From Candidatus Saccharibacteria bacterium oral taxon 488 (GTDB lineage: Bacteria; Patescibacteriota; Saccharimonadia; Saccharimonadales; Saccharimonadaceae), in assembly GCA_005697215.1 (NCBI GenBank), contig CP040003.1, positions 310,001 through 374,000 on the forward strand: a stretch of 64,000 nucleotides of DNA. The letters are read 5' to 3'. Shown here piece after piece: positions 8,728 to 16,377 of this stretch. A model generated the notes under the pieces. It saw only the letters and a list, made by a program, of their open reading frames with translations, was not told the DNA's origin and searched no databases. Numbering within the stretch: the first letter of the stretch is position 1; each line of letters starts with the position of its first letter. The position numbers were made by a program, and so were the translations under genes.

Positions 8728-10158
8728 TTATCGGTATGACCAAACTTGACCAGACGGGGTGTCGCGTAGGGCGATGCCCTTTTCGTCGAGTTGAGCGCGA
8801 ATATCGTCGGCAGTCTGCCAGTTTTTGGCGCGGCGAGCTTGCTGACGCTCGAGGATGAGTCGCTTTGCTTCATCATCAACGTCTGGCGTGGCGTCCATCA
8901 GCCCTAGGCCCAAAACCTCGTCAATTACCTCGAGTAGCTGCAGCAAACCACCACGGTGAATATTCTCCAGTGGCGCATGATCCAGCCGCGAAAAGGCCTC
9001 GTCAATCAGCGCCAAGGCCCCTGGTGTATCCAAATCATCATTCAGCTTTTCGATTAGCGCCTGCCGCGCTGCTAATAGCGACACCGTGCCCTCCTGCTCA
9101 TCTTTCTCATCGTCATCATCCAGCGTGTCGTGCGTCTGGTGTCGCAGCGTCGCATAGCCGCGCCAATGATCCAGCCGCGCCTGGGCCGCTTCCAGAATGT
9201 CCCAGGTAAAATTTCCCTCGGTTTGGTAATGCTTGCTGAGAATTGCCAGCTTGAAAGCCATCGGACTAAAGCCACGGGTGGTGATATCGCTAAGGGTGAT
9301 GATGTTGCCAAGCGATTTGCTCATCTTGTGACCATCGACTTTGATGTGGTTATTGTGCAGCCAGATGTGGGCAAATTGCTGCCCAGTCAAGCTCTCGCTC
9401 TGAGCAATTTCGTTCACGTGATGCACCGGAATGTGGTCAATGCCACCAGTGTGAATGTCGATTGTATCGCCCAGCGTTTCCCGGGCGATGGTCGAACATT
9501 CCAAATGCCAGCCCGGAAAACCGACGCCCCATGGGCTGTCCCATTCCATGTCGCGCTTGGTGTTGGTTGGTGAAAATTTCCAGACAGCGAAGTCGGTGAT
9601 GTTGCGCTTGCCTGCCACGCTGACCCGCGCGCCCGCTTCTAGGCCCGCCACGTCCAGCCGCGCTAATTTGCCATAATCCGGCAGCCGCGACGTATCAAAA
9701 TACATGCCGTCGCCGTCAATTTTGTATAACAATCCCTTCTCGTCTAGCCCGCGAGCAAAGTCGATTTGCTGCTGGATATAGTCCGTTGCCCGCACCAAAT
9801 GGTCGGGCCGCACCAGCTTCAGCACTTCGTAGGCTTCGTGCTCAGCAATGGCGATGTACTGCTGGGCGACATCCCAGGCGGTTGTGCCCTCGCGGCGGGC
9901 GCCCTTCTCCATCTTGTCCTCACCACCATCATCATCGCTGGTCAAATGCCCAACGTCGGTGATATTCTGCGTACGAATCACTGGAATGTCCTGCCAGTGC
10001 AGCAATCGTACCAACACATCCCAGTAGATATAACCAACCCAGTTGCCAATGTGTGGCTGTGAATACACCGTCAGCCCGCAGGTGTACATACGAACCGTCT
10101 GCCCGTCGAGCGGCTGGAGTTTGTCTTTACGGCGAGTGAGGGTGTTATGGAGCTTCAT
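8728..10158 (-). CDS. cysS: Cysteinyl-tRNA synthetase
   Basis: A 476-residue class I synthetase that charges tRNA-Cys. The HIGH motif is PHIGN (35-39), KMSKS is at 278-282, and the zinc/cysteine-binding set comprises Cys27 (YTCGLT), Cys221 (WHLECS) and the HHVNE motif near 246-250. The DALR-like and C-terminal tRNA-binding parts are present and the length is normal. ATG 10158 is preceded by TAAAAT (10166-10171) with a 7-nt gap, consistent with leaderless transcription. It converges on the AI-2E gene. An acidic linker (DDDDEKDEQEG) near residue 350 looks lineage-specific. Confidence 0.96.
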   Translation of the reverse strand: MKLHNTLTRRKDKLQPLDGQTVRMYTCGLTVYSQPHIGNWVGYIYWDVLVRLLHWQDIPVIRTQNITDVGHLTSDDDGGEDKMEKGARREGTTAWDVAQQYIAIAEHEAYEVLKLVRPDHLVRATDYIQQQIDFARGLDEKGLLYKIDGDGMYFDTSRLPDYGKLARLDVAGLEAGARVSVAGKRNITDFAVWKFSPTNTKRDMEWDSPWGVGFPGWHLECSTIARETLGDTIDIHTGGIDHIPVHHVNEIAQSESLTGQQFAHIWLHNNHIKVDGHKMSKSLGNIITLSDITTRGFSPMAFKLAILSKHYQTEGNFTWDILEAAQARLDHWRGYATLRHQTHDTLDDDDEKDEQEGTVSLLAARQALIEKLNDDLDTPGALALIDEAFSRLDHAPLENIHRGGLLQLLEVIDEVLGLGLMDATPDVDDEAKRLILERQQARRAKNWQTADDIRAQLDEKGIALRDTPSGQVWSYR

Positions 10159-10318
10159 TACTCTTATTTTACAGGAAAAAGCAGAGATTGGCGAGCGGCC
10201 CTGCCCCGTCGCAACTGAGCGCTACCCCCGTATCCCAGTCGTTATCTGGGTGGCTGTAGGATCTACCCGTGCCTATGGTATGATGATCCTAGGAAGTGTA
10301 AGGCGAGAAAGGTGATAT

Positions 10319-10777
10319 ATGGATACAACATTGTTTCAGTACTGTCAAAAAATAGTGCTATTCAATCAAGACGGCTCTGCTGTGCTGCTCGCTAGGCGCC
10401 GCGGGGAGGCTGATTATGATGGCGTGTTCTCGTTTATTGGCGGTAAGTTGGAGTCGACGGATGGTGGCCTGGTGAATGGTCTTCGGCGGGAGAAAAATGA
10501 GGAAATTGGCTCGGCTGCTAAAATTGCGGTGGTGACGAACATCAGCGTTAATGAATATTTTGTCAAAACTAATGGACAGGCCATGGTGCTGCCGCACTAT
10601 TATGCCCGGTTTATTGGCGGTGAAATTATGCTCAATGATGAGTATTCTGAATATCGGTGGGTGAACCTACGTGAGTTAGATCGGTTTGAACCAAAGATTG
10701 AGACAGTTGCCCCTATGGTTGAGGCTGTCCAAAAAATCACGCGAGTTGCCACCGAGGCGGATTATCGAGAGATATAG
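10319..10777 (+). CDS. Nudix hydrolase
   Basis: A 152-residue Nudix-fold protein. The Nudix box lies near residues 42-65 (GGKLES to RREKNEEIG) and keeps REx(2)EE; the spacing to the first acidic residue is irregular and that residue may be Asp48 instead of Glu, so the box is slightly atypical. Nudix enzymes cleave nucleoside-diphosphate-linked substrates; nothing specifies the substrate. GAAAGGTG precedes the ATG, and TATGAT near 10277 is a possible -10, giving a normal leader. It converges with cassette A, whose ribozyme lies 64-118 bp past this stop. Confidence 0.82.
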   Translation: MDTTLFQYCQKIVLFNQDGSAVLLARRRGEADYDGVFSFIGGKLESTDGGLVNGLRREKNEEIGSAAKIAVVTNISVNEYFVKTNGQAMVLPHYYARFIGGEIMLNDEYSEYRWVNLRELDRFEPKIETVAPMVEAVQKITRVATEADYREI

Positions 10778-10786
10778 ACATGTATT

Positions 10787-10814
10787 GGCCGCCCCCGCTC
10801 GCTTAAAGCCGGCC
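10787..10814 (-). terminator. Weak hairpin at the end of cassette A
   Basis: A GGCCG/CGGCC inverted repeat encloses an 18-nt loop between the convergent Nudix and cassette A genes. It could end either transcript. There is no strong T tract on either side, so this is a weak call. Confidence 0.25.
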
Positions 10815-10840
10815 TAGATTTACGGTATTTTCTATATCGA

Positions 10841-10895
10841 GTTCGCTTTCGTCGTTTCCGACTCATCAGCATAGACATGCATCTATGGAGCGAAC
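10841..10895 (-). ncRNA. Type III hammerhead ribozyme
   Basis: Read on the minus strand from 10895, every conserved element of a hammerhead ribozyme is present in order. They are: stem III 5' strand GTTCGCT; H17 = C (10888, cleavage expected before 10887); stem I CATAGA/TCTATG closed by TGCATG; core CTGATGA; stem II GTCG/CGAC with a GAAA loop; GAAA; and stem III 3' strand GCGAAC. All stems are perfect, and the A15.1-U16.1 pair is present. The open helix is III, so it is type III. It lies about 35 nt after the stop codon of the cassette A gene on the same strand, so it should process that mRNA's 3' end. The motif is known from bacteria and phages; this location is unusual. Confidence 0.92.
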
Positions 10896-10929
10896 ATGAC
10901 AAGCAGAGCTGACAGAGGTTCGCAGGAGG

Positions 10930-11406
10930 TTAGTTTTTCGGGGGCAAGAACTCAACAACAAGTTCCCACCTTGTGCTTCCTGTTCTGTGACAGTACACAC
11001 GGTTCAGGGGTAGGATAGTCTCCAGACAGTTTTTCAGGCCTCCCTCCAGGAGGCCCTTTTCCAACACCGAAGAGGCGGCGTTGGAGCTACAACATCTATC
11101 CACAAGACGGCTCCACTTCCGTCTCCACCACCATGGCATGTCGGACAGTAGAATTGTTGTAGTTACAGTCTTCACCCCTTTAAGGGTGTTTGTAGCAAGG
11201 GTGTGTAGCACCTCGCTACGGAGTTTTTCGATTGTTCGCATCCATCTAGGGCTCGACTTTAGTTGCTGCCCGAGATTGGTGGCCTCCTTCCCGACCTTCT
11301 TCAGGAAGGCCTCTTGCTGGCGCCGCCGCTCGGCAAGCTGCTGGGCTTCGTATTTTTCTTGGTCATCGCGGTATCTATCAATATCCTTGCGTGTAATTTG
11401 CGCCAC
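10930..11406 (-). CDS. Cassette A small protein, unknown function
   Basis: A 158-residue protein that I do not recognise. The first 45 residues are highly charged and Gln/Arg/Glu-rich (DQEKYEAQQLAERRRQQEAF) and probably a coiled coil. The middle is basic with a WWWRRKW cluster, and the C-terminus has several Cys. GTG 11406 is chosen because GAAAGGAAAG precedes it; the same Shine-Dalgarno string precedes the cassette B gene. Transcription should start at the shared cassette promoter (11616-11644), giving a leader of about 200 nt. It follows der on the same strand and its mRNA carries a hammerhead ribozyme after the stop. Confidence 0.6.
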   Translation of the reverse strand: MAQITRKDIDRYRDDQEKYEAQQLAERRRQQEAFLKKVGKEATNLGQQLKSSPRWMRTIEKLRSEVLHTLATNTLKGVKTVTTTILLSDMPWWWRRKWSRLVDRCCSSNAASSVLEKGLLEGGLKNCLETILPLNRVYCHRTGSTRWELVVEFLPPKN

Positions 11407-11608
11407 GATATCTTTCCTTTCAAGACAATCTCTCACTTCGCGGTTAGCCTCCGTTTAGCTAACTCTGTCACGAAACGAGATACTGCTGCTCCAAGAGTTA
11501 GTATTAATCACCTTGTGCTGTCGTTGTAGCTGCTGTACCTCGTTTCGTTTGGCATCTGCTTGTCAAACTACACTTTCGGACAAGGATTCACTCAACTCGT
11601 CAACAAAA
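11407..11608 (-). promoter_or_regulatory. Structured 5' leader of cassette A
   Basis: The leader holds interleaved inverted repeats. A 13-bp pair joins 11535-11547 with 11471-11483 (CGAAACGAG family, one G-U). An 8-bp pair joins 11494-11501 with 11459-11466 (CTAACTCT/AGAGTTAG). A 6-bp GTTAGC/GCTAAC hairpin (11443-11463) competes with the second. The first two cross, so they form either a pseudoknot or alternative structures just upstream of the ribosome-binding site. This layout is typical of attenuators and riboswitches, but no known class was recognised. Confidence 0.5.
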
Positions 11609-11610
11609 GC

Positions 11611-11644
11611 TGATATATATATCACTAATAGAATAAAATGTCAA
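11611..11644 (-). promoter_or_regulatory. Cassette A promoter with palindromic -10 operator
   Basis: On the minus strand TTGACA (11639-11644) is followed by 17 bp and TATATA (11616-11621). The -10 is embedded in the perfect 14-bp palindrome TGATATATATATCA (11611-11624). The same arrangement recurs at cassettes B, C and D, so a common regulator is likely. It begins 25 bp after the der stop codon. Confidence 0.8.
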
Positions 11645-11668
11645 TGAAATTGAGGCAACAATGTGGTA

Positions 11669-13102
11669 TCATATGTCTTTTTCAGCGTTTTTGGCTTGTT
11701 TGTAAGCCTTGGTGACCGGTTCTAGGCCGCGGGCGATGCGTTCGCGGTTGGCTTTCAGCTGCTTTTCGTCGCGGAAAGATAGTTTAATTGGCGTGCCGGC
11801 GAAGTTGAAGGCTTCGCGCAGGGTGCGCTCGAGGTAGCGTTTGTAGCTCCAGTGGACGAATTTGAGGTTGCTGCCGTAGACGACGAACCACGGCGGGGCG
11901 ATGTCGGTCTGGACGATGTAGCGGAGCTTTGGATGCGAGCTCTTTAGGCCGGCTGGCGGATGAGCGGCGACGGCTTTTTGCAAGAGGTCGTTGAGGATGC
12001 GGGTTTTGCACTCTTGGTGGCGGCGCTTATAAATGTCGAGGGCTAGGTCGAACAATTTGGCGACGTTTTGGCCAGTGACTGATGAGGTAAAAATCAGCGG
12101 TGCGTAGGGTGTGAATTTGAAATGATAGCTGATTTGCGGCGCTAGTTCGTCGCGGGTATAGGCGTCTTTGCCTTCGACGGAGTCCCATTTGCTGACGACC
12201 AGGGCTAGCCCCTTGCCTGCTTCGTCGATGATGCCGGCCAGGCGTTGGTCTAGTCCGACGTTTAATTCATTGACGTCCATCAAGAGAAAACAGATGTCGG
12301 CTTCGTTGATGGCCTGCATGGTGCGGAGGACGGAGAACTTTTCGATGCCGGTTTCTTGTTTGCCCTGGCGGCGGATGCCGGCGGTGTCCAGTAGTTCAAT
12401 GGTTTGGCTGTGGCAGCGGACTTGGACGCGGTTGACATCGCGGGTGGTGCCGGCAACGTTGGCGACGATGGCTTGCTGCTTGCCCGCCAAGGTATTGAAC
12501 AAGTTACTTTTACCGACGTTTGGCCGGCCGATCAAGGCGACGCGGATGATGTCGTCAGGTACGGTGGCGGTAGCTGGCGGGATAAGTTCGGCGATGTTGT
12601 CGAGCAGCTCAGAGATACCGATGTTGTGTTCGGCGGAGGTTTTGATGATGGTTTTGATGCCAAGTCGTTTGAATTCGTCGGTGTGGAGCGAGCCTTTGAG
12701 GTCAGCTTTATTGGCGATGAGAAGGACGGGTTTGCCACTTTTTAAGGCTTTTTTGGCGAGTTGACGGTCGGCGTCTGATGGGTAGACGGTGGAATCGACC
12801 ATGACGAGGATGACGTCGGCAGCGGCGGAGGCGTCGGCGATTTGGTCTTGGATGGTGGCTTCGAATTCGTCTTCGGCGGGTTTGAGGCCGGCGGTGTCGA
12901 TGAGCCAGAACTCAGCCTGGCTTGCCTCATCAGGAGATGAAGCGCGGCGCTTATACGAAACTTTACCGACGACGTTGTCGCGGGTGGTGCCGGCTTCGCG
13001 GGCGACGATGGCGGTGCGGGCGCGCGTCAGGCGGTTGAACAATGAACTTTTGCCAACGTTAGCTTGGCCGATGATGGCGACGGTAGGTAATTTATGAGAC
13101 AT
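11669..13102 (-). CDS. der: Ribosome biogenesis GTPase Der (EngA)
   Basis: A 477-residue protein with two consecutive Era-like GTPase domains, the hallmark of Der: P-loops GQANVGKS (residues 12-19) and GRPNVGKS (about 191-198), G3 DTAG in both, and G4 NKAD and SKWD. A KH-like domain follows (KLRYIVQTDIAPPWFVVYG). Der acts in 50S subunit assembly. The C-terminus is basic. TATAAT (13113-13118) lies 10 nt before the ATG, so the leader is at most a few nucleotides. Cassette A begins directly after its stop. Confidence 0.96.
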   Translation of the reverse strand: MSHKLPTVAIIGQANVGKSSLFNRLTRARTAIVAREAGTTRDNVVGKVSYKRRASSPDEASQAEFWLIDTAGLKPAEDEFEATIQDQIADASAAADVILVMVDSTVYPSDADRQLAKKALKSGKPVLLIANKADLKGSLHTDEFKRLGIKTIIKTSAEHNIGISELLDNIAELIPPATATVPDDIIRVALIGRPNVGKSNLFNTLAGKQQAIVANVAGTTRDVNRVQVRCHSQTIELLDTAGIRRQGKQETGIEKFSVLRTMQAINEADICFLLMDVNELNVGLDQRLAGIIDEAGKGLALVVSKWDSVEGKDAYTRDELAPQISYHFKFTPYAPLIFTSSVTGQNVAKLFDLALDIYKRRHQECKTRILNDLLQKAVAAHPPAGLKSSHPKLRYIVQTDIAPPWFVVYGSNLKFVHWSYKRYLERTLREAFNFAGTPIKLSFRDEKQLKANRERIARGLEPVTKAYKQAKNAEKDI

Positions 13103-13150
13103 AATTACGCCTATTATACCAGAGGCGTGAGGATTTGGCGAGGATGAGCG

Positions 13151-13585
13151 CTATATGCTGGGTCCGACCAGACCGAGGCGATATAGCGAATAATAGATGA
13201 TGCAGCCGACGAAGAGGGCTGCCAGAACGAATGCCAGGTAGCTGCTGCCGCGCCAGGCGTGCTTGGTGGAGGATTTCTTGGTGCGTTTTGCCTGACGCCG
13301 GGCGAGGATGGCGAATAGTATGAGTCCAGCCAAGATGACGACTTCAATGCCTAATGCATACAAATTCAGTCCGAACTTTGGCTCCTGACCCAGCGGGATA
13401 ACGTGCGGCTCGGCGATGTAGGCTTGTGTTTTGTCAAGCAGGCAGACCTTGCGCTCGCGAACCGGCGTGATGATGAACATCGCGAAATCCTGTGGATGAG
13501 CGAACGGGTGGTCGAAATCTACGTAGCTTTCCTTCCAGTGATACGGAACACCAGGTGAAAATGGATTAACAGCAGGCATACACAT
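13151..13585 (-). CDS. Hypothetical membrane protein, two helices
   Basis: A 144-residue protein with an N-terminal soluble part of about 75 residues rich in His, Pro and aromatic residues. A transmembrane helix follows (LYALGIEVVILAGLILFAIL), then a Lys/Arg-rich loop and a second helix (YLAFVLAALFVGCIIYY). No family recognised. I start it at ATG 13585 because TATACT (13592-13597) lies exactly 6 nt upstream, the leaderless pattern seen across this window. A longer in-frame start would run into the 119-bp repeat and is rejected. It lies between der and cassette B. Confidence 0.6.
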   Translation of the reverse strand: MCMPAVNPFSPGVPYHWKESYVDFDHPFAHPQDFAMFIITPVRERKVCLLDKTQAYIAEPHVIPLGQEPKFGLNLYALGIEVVILAGLILFAILARRQAKRTKKSSTKHAWRGSSYLAFVLAALFVGCIIYYSLYRLGLVGPSI

Positions 13586-13618
13586 GGTGGTAGTATAGCA
13601 CGGGGTTTTGGTGGGAGG

Positions 13619-13737
13619 CAATGAAAATAGCCCACCGAACGAGCTCAAACCAGAACTGGATATATCTCAACCCAGGAAATGCAAGTAATGCATCTCAACC
13701 AGTTTGAGCCCAGTCGGCGAGCTATTTTCGGTGGGCG
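13619..13737 (-). repeat. 119-bp palindromic block, copy 1 (cassette B 3' end)
   Basis: This block is identical, base for base, to 61430-61548. It begins and ends with the inverted repeat GCCCACCGAA/TTCGGTGGGC and contains nested repeats GCTCAAAC/GTTTGAGC and ATGCA/TGCAT. A second possible helix, GAAAATAGC/GCTATTTTC, overlaps and excludes the outermost one. On the minus strand the outer hairpin is followed by TATTTTCATT, so it may act as a terminator for the cassette B gene, which stops 7 bp before it. Confidence 0.85.
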
Positions 13738-13743
13738 TTAGCC

Positions 13744-14034
13744 CTATCTCTTTGAAGCCTCCTTTCTCTTGATGTCGAAGAGACTCAGCATCGTGATCAC
13801 CCCCGCAGGGGCGATCACGATGACGATGTAGATCGTCATCGCAATGACGAACCCCCACCCTCTTGCCCAGGTGGCGAGGAGTAGCGGGAATAGTGTGGCC
13901 GCGAACCAAAAGAGGATCCCCGCTCCCCGGAATCTCAATTCGTCGGTGACGGTGCAGACCGCGGCCGTTGCCGCGATGGTCGCCCCCACAAGGAGGATCG
14001 CGATCATAATGATCATCGGCGCAAACTGATTCAC
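13744..14034 (-). CDS. Cassette B small membrane protein
   Basis: A 96-residue, very hydrophobic protein with three or four predicted helices (MIIMIAILLVGATIAATAAV, then GILFWFAATLFPLLLATW, then a helix through VIAMTIYIVIVIAP) and a charged tail DIKRKEASKR. Unknown function. The GTG start at 14034 is chosen because AGGAAAG lies just before it, matching the Shine-Dalgarno of cassette A. The longer frame would translate the conserved leader hairpin. It is driven by the shared cassette promoter and followed by the 119-bp block. Confidence 0.6.
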   Translation of the reverse strand: MNQFAPMIIMIAILLVGATIAATAAVCTVTDELRFRGAGILFWFAATLFPLLLATWARGWGFVIAMTIYIVIVIAPAGVITMLSLFDIKRKEASKR

Positions 14035-14059
14035 AATCTTTCCTTTCGGTAGAAGAAAA

Positions 14060-14109
14060 AGCTCAAAGCTAAAGGGCGACTTCCCGCTCTTTATCGAAAA
14101 CTTTGAGCT
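14060..14109 (-). promoter_or_regulatory. Leader hairpin of cassette B
   Basis: AGCTCAAAG/CTTTGAGCT (9 bp) encloses a loop with GCG/CGC inner pairs around GGAAGT. The same leader occurs in cassette C, where one base pair has changed to G-U and the inner helix is better paired. This suggests the RNA fold, not just the sequence, is kept. TTTTTCTTCT follows the hairpin, so it could act as an attenuator. Confidence 0.55.
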
Positions 14110-14115
14110 GAAAGC

Positions 14116-14149
14116 TGATATATATATCACTAATAGAATAAAATGTCAA
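14116..14149 (-). promoter_or_regulatory. Cassette B promoter with palindromic -10 operator
   Basis: TTGACA (14144-14149), 17-bp spacer, TATATA in the perfect palindrome TGATATATATATCA (14116-14129). A second TTGACA lies 12 bp further upstream. The block from the leader hairpin to about 14170 is nearly identical to cassette C. Confidence 0.8.
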
Positions 14150-14201
14150 TGGATTTTGTCAAAAATGTGGTATTATATGCATTTTTGGCGCCTGGGGAGG
14201 T

Positions 14202-14921
14202 CTAGTGAGTCAGTGGCCCTTCACTAAATTCCCCGCGCTTGATACTGCCGAGGCTGTAATTCCCAAAGTCTGTGCGGTGAAGTTTGGTGACAGTGTAGCC
14301 GAGAGCGGCGAAGGTGCGGCGGATTTGGCGGTTACGGCCCTCGCTCATTATAACGATCCAGCGGTGGTCGTCGCCCTCGTGCTGACGTTCCAGCGTCAAG
14401 CGGCTCGGCCCGTCAGGCAGCTGCACGCCAAAGTCATTGATCATTTGCCGATGGAGCGGTTGGAGCGGCTGGTCGAGCGTCACCAGGTAGCGCTTCATTT
14501 TATAAAACGACGGATGTGTCATCTGGTGGGCGAAGTCCCCGTCATTGGTGAGGAGGATGAGGCCCGAACTGTCTTTGTCGAGGCGACCGACGGGTTTGAG
14601 GTGATGGAGACTGGTTGGCAATAATTCGTAAATGGTTGGTATCCCGCCCTGAGAGGCGCGCGAACAGAGGTAGCCGATGGGTTTGTGGAGGAGAATGAGT
14701 TGGTGGATTTGGGCGGTGAGTCGTTTGTTGCCGTGGCGAATGATGTCGATTGTAGTGATGCGTTGACCCAGCTTGGCGGGCTGGTTATTCACCGTGACCT
14801 TGCCCTGCTCGATCAGTTCGTCAGCCTGGCGGCGCGACACGCCGAGTGCCAGCGCCACGAATTTGTTGAGGCGCTGGGCAGATGAATTGGTAGAATCGGA
14901 TGCTTGCGTTGGTGTCGTCAT
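14202..14921 (-). CDS. RsuA/RluB-family rRNA pseudouridine synthase
   Basis: A 239-residue enzyme with an N-terminal S4 RNA-binding domain (about 16-62) and a pseudouridine synthase domain with the catalytic motif GRLDKDSSGL (Asp115). RNRQIRR near the C-terminus is also typical. It isomerises a uridine in 16S or 23S rRNA; by length and motif it sits in the RsuA/RluB/RluE/RluF family, and the exact target is not decidable. Its ATG is 1 nt after the stop of the receiver gene and has no clear Shine-Dalgarno, so it probably depends on translational coupling. Confidence 0.9.
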   Translation of the reverse strand: MTTPTQASDSTNSSAQRLNKFVALALGVSRRQADELIEQGKVTVNNQPAKLGQRITTIDIIRHGNKRLTAQIHQLILLHKPIGYLCSRASQGGIPTIYELLPTSLHHLKPVGRLDKDSSGLILLTNDGDFAHQMTHPSFYKMKRYLVTLDQPLQPLHRQMINDFGVQLPDGPSRLTLERQHEGDDHRWIVIMSEGRNRQIRRTFAALGYTVTKLHRTDFGNYSLGSIKRGEFSEGPLTH

Positions 14922-14922
14922 A

Positions 14923-16332
14923 CTAGGAAGCTACCGGTGGCTGCGGCGGAAAGGCGTTGGTCGGTGGCTGGGGTGTCGTTGGCTGTGCTGTGGGCGATGG
15001 CTCTCCTTCAGGGGTTGAGGTCTGCTCTGGCTCGGACGCTGGAGCTGGGTCGGTCGGCATCGGTGCCGGGGTGGGTAGGACGAATGGCGTATCATCATTT
15101 TGTGGTTGTGATGATGCCGCGTTGGCGAGCTCGGCATTGATCGCGGTACCAGTATCGAGCGGCTGGTCATCAGCTGGCGTCGGTAGCGGCTCGAGTGCAT
15201 CAAGCGTCAGGTCGCCGTGCGGCTTGGCCATAGCATCAGGCGTCGGCAGCGTGAAGTCGTTTGAATCTGGCGCCGGCTGCGGCGAGGCCTGCATAGACTC
15301 GAGCTGGTCGCTGAGCTCCTGCTCCATCATCTTGGACATGTCGGGCTGTGGTTCTTGGCTCAGTGGCTGGATCACCCGCTCACCACCATGGCTGGTCGGC
15401 TGCGGCGATGGTGATGAGGACGGTGCTGTTGGCTCTGGCAGGGCGTCGGCCGGTGGCGTTGGTGCTGGCTCAGGGGACGGCGCTGGGTCAGAGACCGGAG
15501 GTTGCTCTACCTCGGGTGCTGGAGTTGGCGCTGGGTCGGTTGGTGTCACTGGCTCGCCGGCGGTTGGCTCAGGCGGTGCGGATGGAGCTGCCGGCGTCGG
15601 CGCGGCGCTCGGCAGGACGAACGGTGCTGGGTCGGTTGCTGGAGGGGTCGAATTGTCTGGGCTAGCTTGAGCGGGTGCGATGGCTGAATCATCCTGAGTC
15701 GGTGGAGTTGTTGGTGCCGGGGTGACAACTTGTGTGGCGATTGGCCCGGCGAATTTATCGCTTTCGAGGACTGTGCGCTGCTCGACGGGGACGGCGGAAA
15801 TTTCATCTAAAAACTGTCGAGCCTGCGCGTCGGCGGCTGCTATCTCTGCCGGTGATGGCAAGGTGACTGCCGGAGCGTCTTGCTGGGTGGCCGGTGCCGC
15901 CAACGGCGCGCCAGCTGCTACGGGTTCTGCGGCCGGAGCTGATTCGACTGGTGCGGCTGCTGGCGCATCACCCAGTACTTCGTGGACCGTGCGCACCACG
16001 TCTTCGATGCCGACTTGTGACTTGACGAGGTAGCGATCAGCGCCGAGGGCTTCACCACGTTGCCGCTGGTCTTCGGATGACAGCGCGGTCATCATGATGA
16101 CTTTGACGTCGCGTGTCTCGGTGGTCGAGCGCAAGATATCCAGCATGTCAAAGCCAGAAATCTTGGGCATCATCACGTCACTGACGATCAAGGCCGGGCG
16201 TTCTTTGATAGCCATAGCCAAGGCCTCTTCACCGTCGCCCGCCGAAACGATGTCGTAGCCCTCAGCTAGCAACCTGACGCCGTAAATCTCGCGCAGGCTT
16301 TTGTCGTCTTCTACTAGTAAAATCTTTGTCAT
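14923..16332 (-). CDS. Response-regulator receiver protein with long Pro-rich tail
   Basis: A 469-residue protein. Residues 1-120 are a CheY-like receiver with Asp52 (VSDVMMPK), Thr in MMTAL and Lys104 (YLVKSQ). The remaining 350 residues are low-complexity Pro/Ala/Thr/Ser/Glu with recurring (F)VLP(T/S) and PxPA patterns and no DNA-binding domain. The tail may be an interaction scaffold; its partner is unknown. The kinase upstream has a similar Pro-rich tail, so the two tails may work together. TATAGT (16343-16348) lies 10 nt before the ATG. Confidence 0.8.
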   Translation of the reverse strand: MTKILLVEDDKSLREIYGVRLLAEGYDIVSAGDGEEALAMAIKERPALIVSDVMMPKISGFDMLDILRSTTETRDVKVIMMTALSSEDQRQRGEALGADRYLVKSQVGIEDVVRTVHEVLGDAPAAAPVESAPAAEPVAAGAPLAAPATQQDAPAVTLPSPAEIAAADAQARQFLDEISAVPVEQRTVLESDKFAGPIATQVVTPAPTTPPTQDDSAIAPAQASPDNSTPPATDPAPFVLPSAAPTPAAPSAPPEPTAGEPVTPTDPAPTPAPEVEQPPVSDPAPSPEPAPTPPADALPEPTAPSSSPSPQPTSHGGERVIQPLSQEPQPDMSKMMEQELSDQLESMQASPQPAPDSNDFTLPTPDAMAKPHGDLTLDALEPLPTPADDQPLDTGTAINAELANAASSQPQNDDTPFVLPTPAPMPTDPAPASEPEQTSTPEGEPSPTAQPTTPQPPTNAFPPQPPVAS

Positions 16333-16377
16333 AACTACCTCTACTATACCGAAGTTTGCACCAAAATACTATAGTGG

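Noticed and set aside
12079..12100. Other CTGATGA strings as further hammerheads (for example 12079, 29982, 33015)
   Set aside because: None is followed by a stem II and GAAA or flanked by complementary stems I and III.
13619..13737. Integron attC site
   Set aside because: No proper RYYYAAC/GTTRRRY pair, no array and no integrase in the window; only the palindromic shape is similar.
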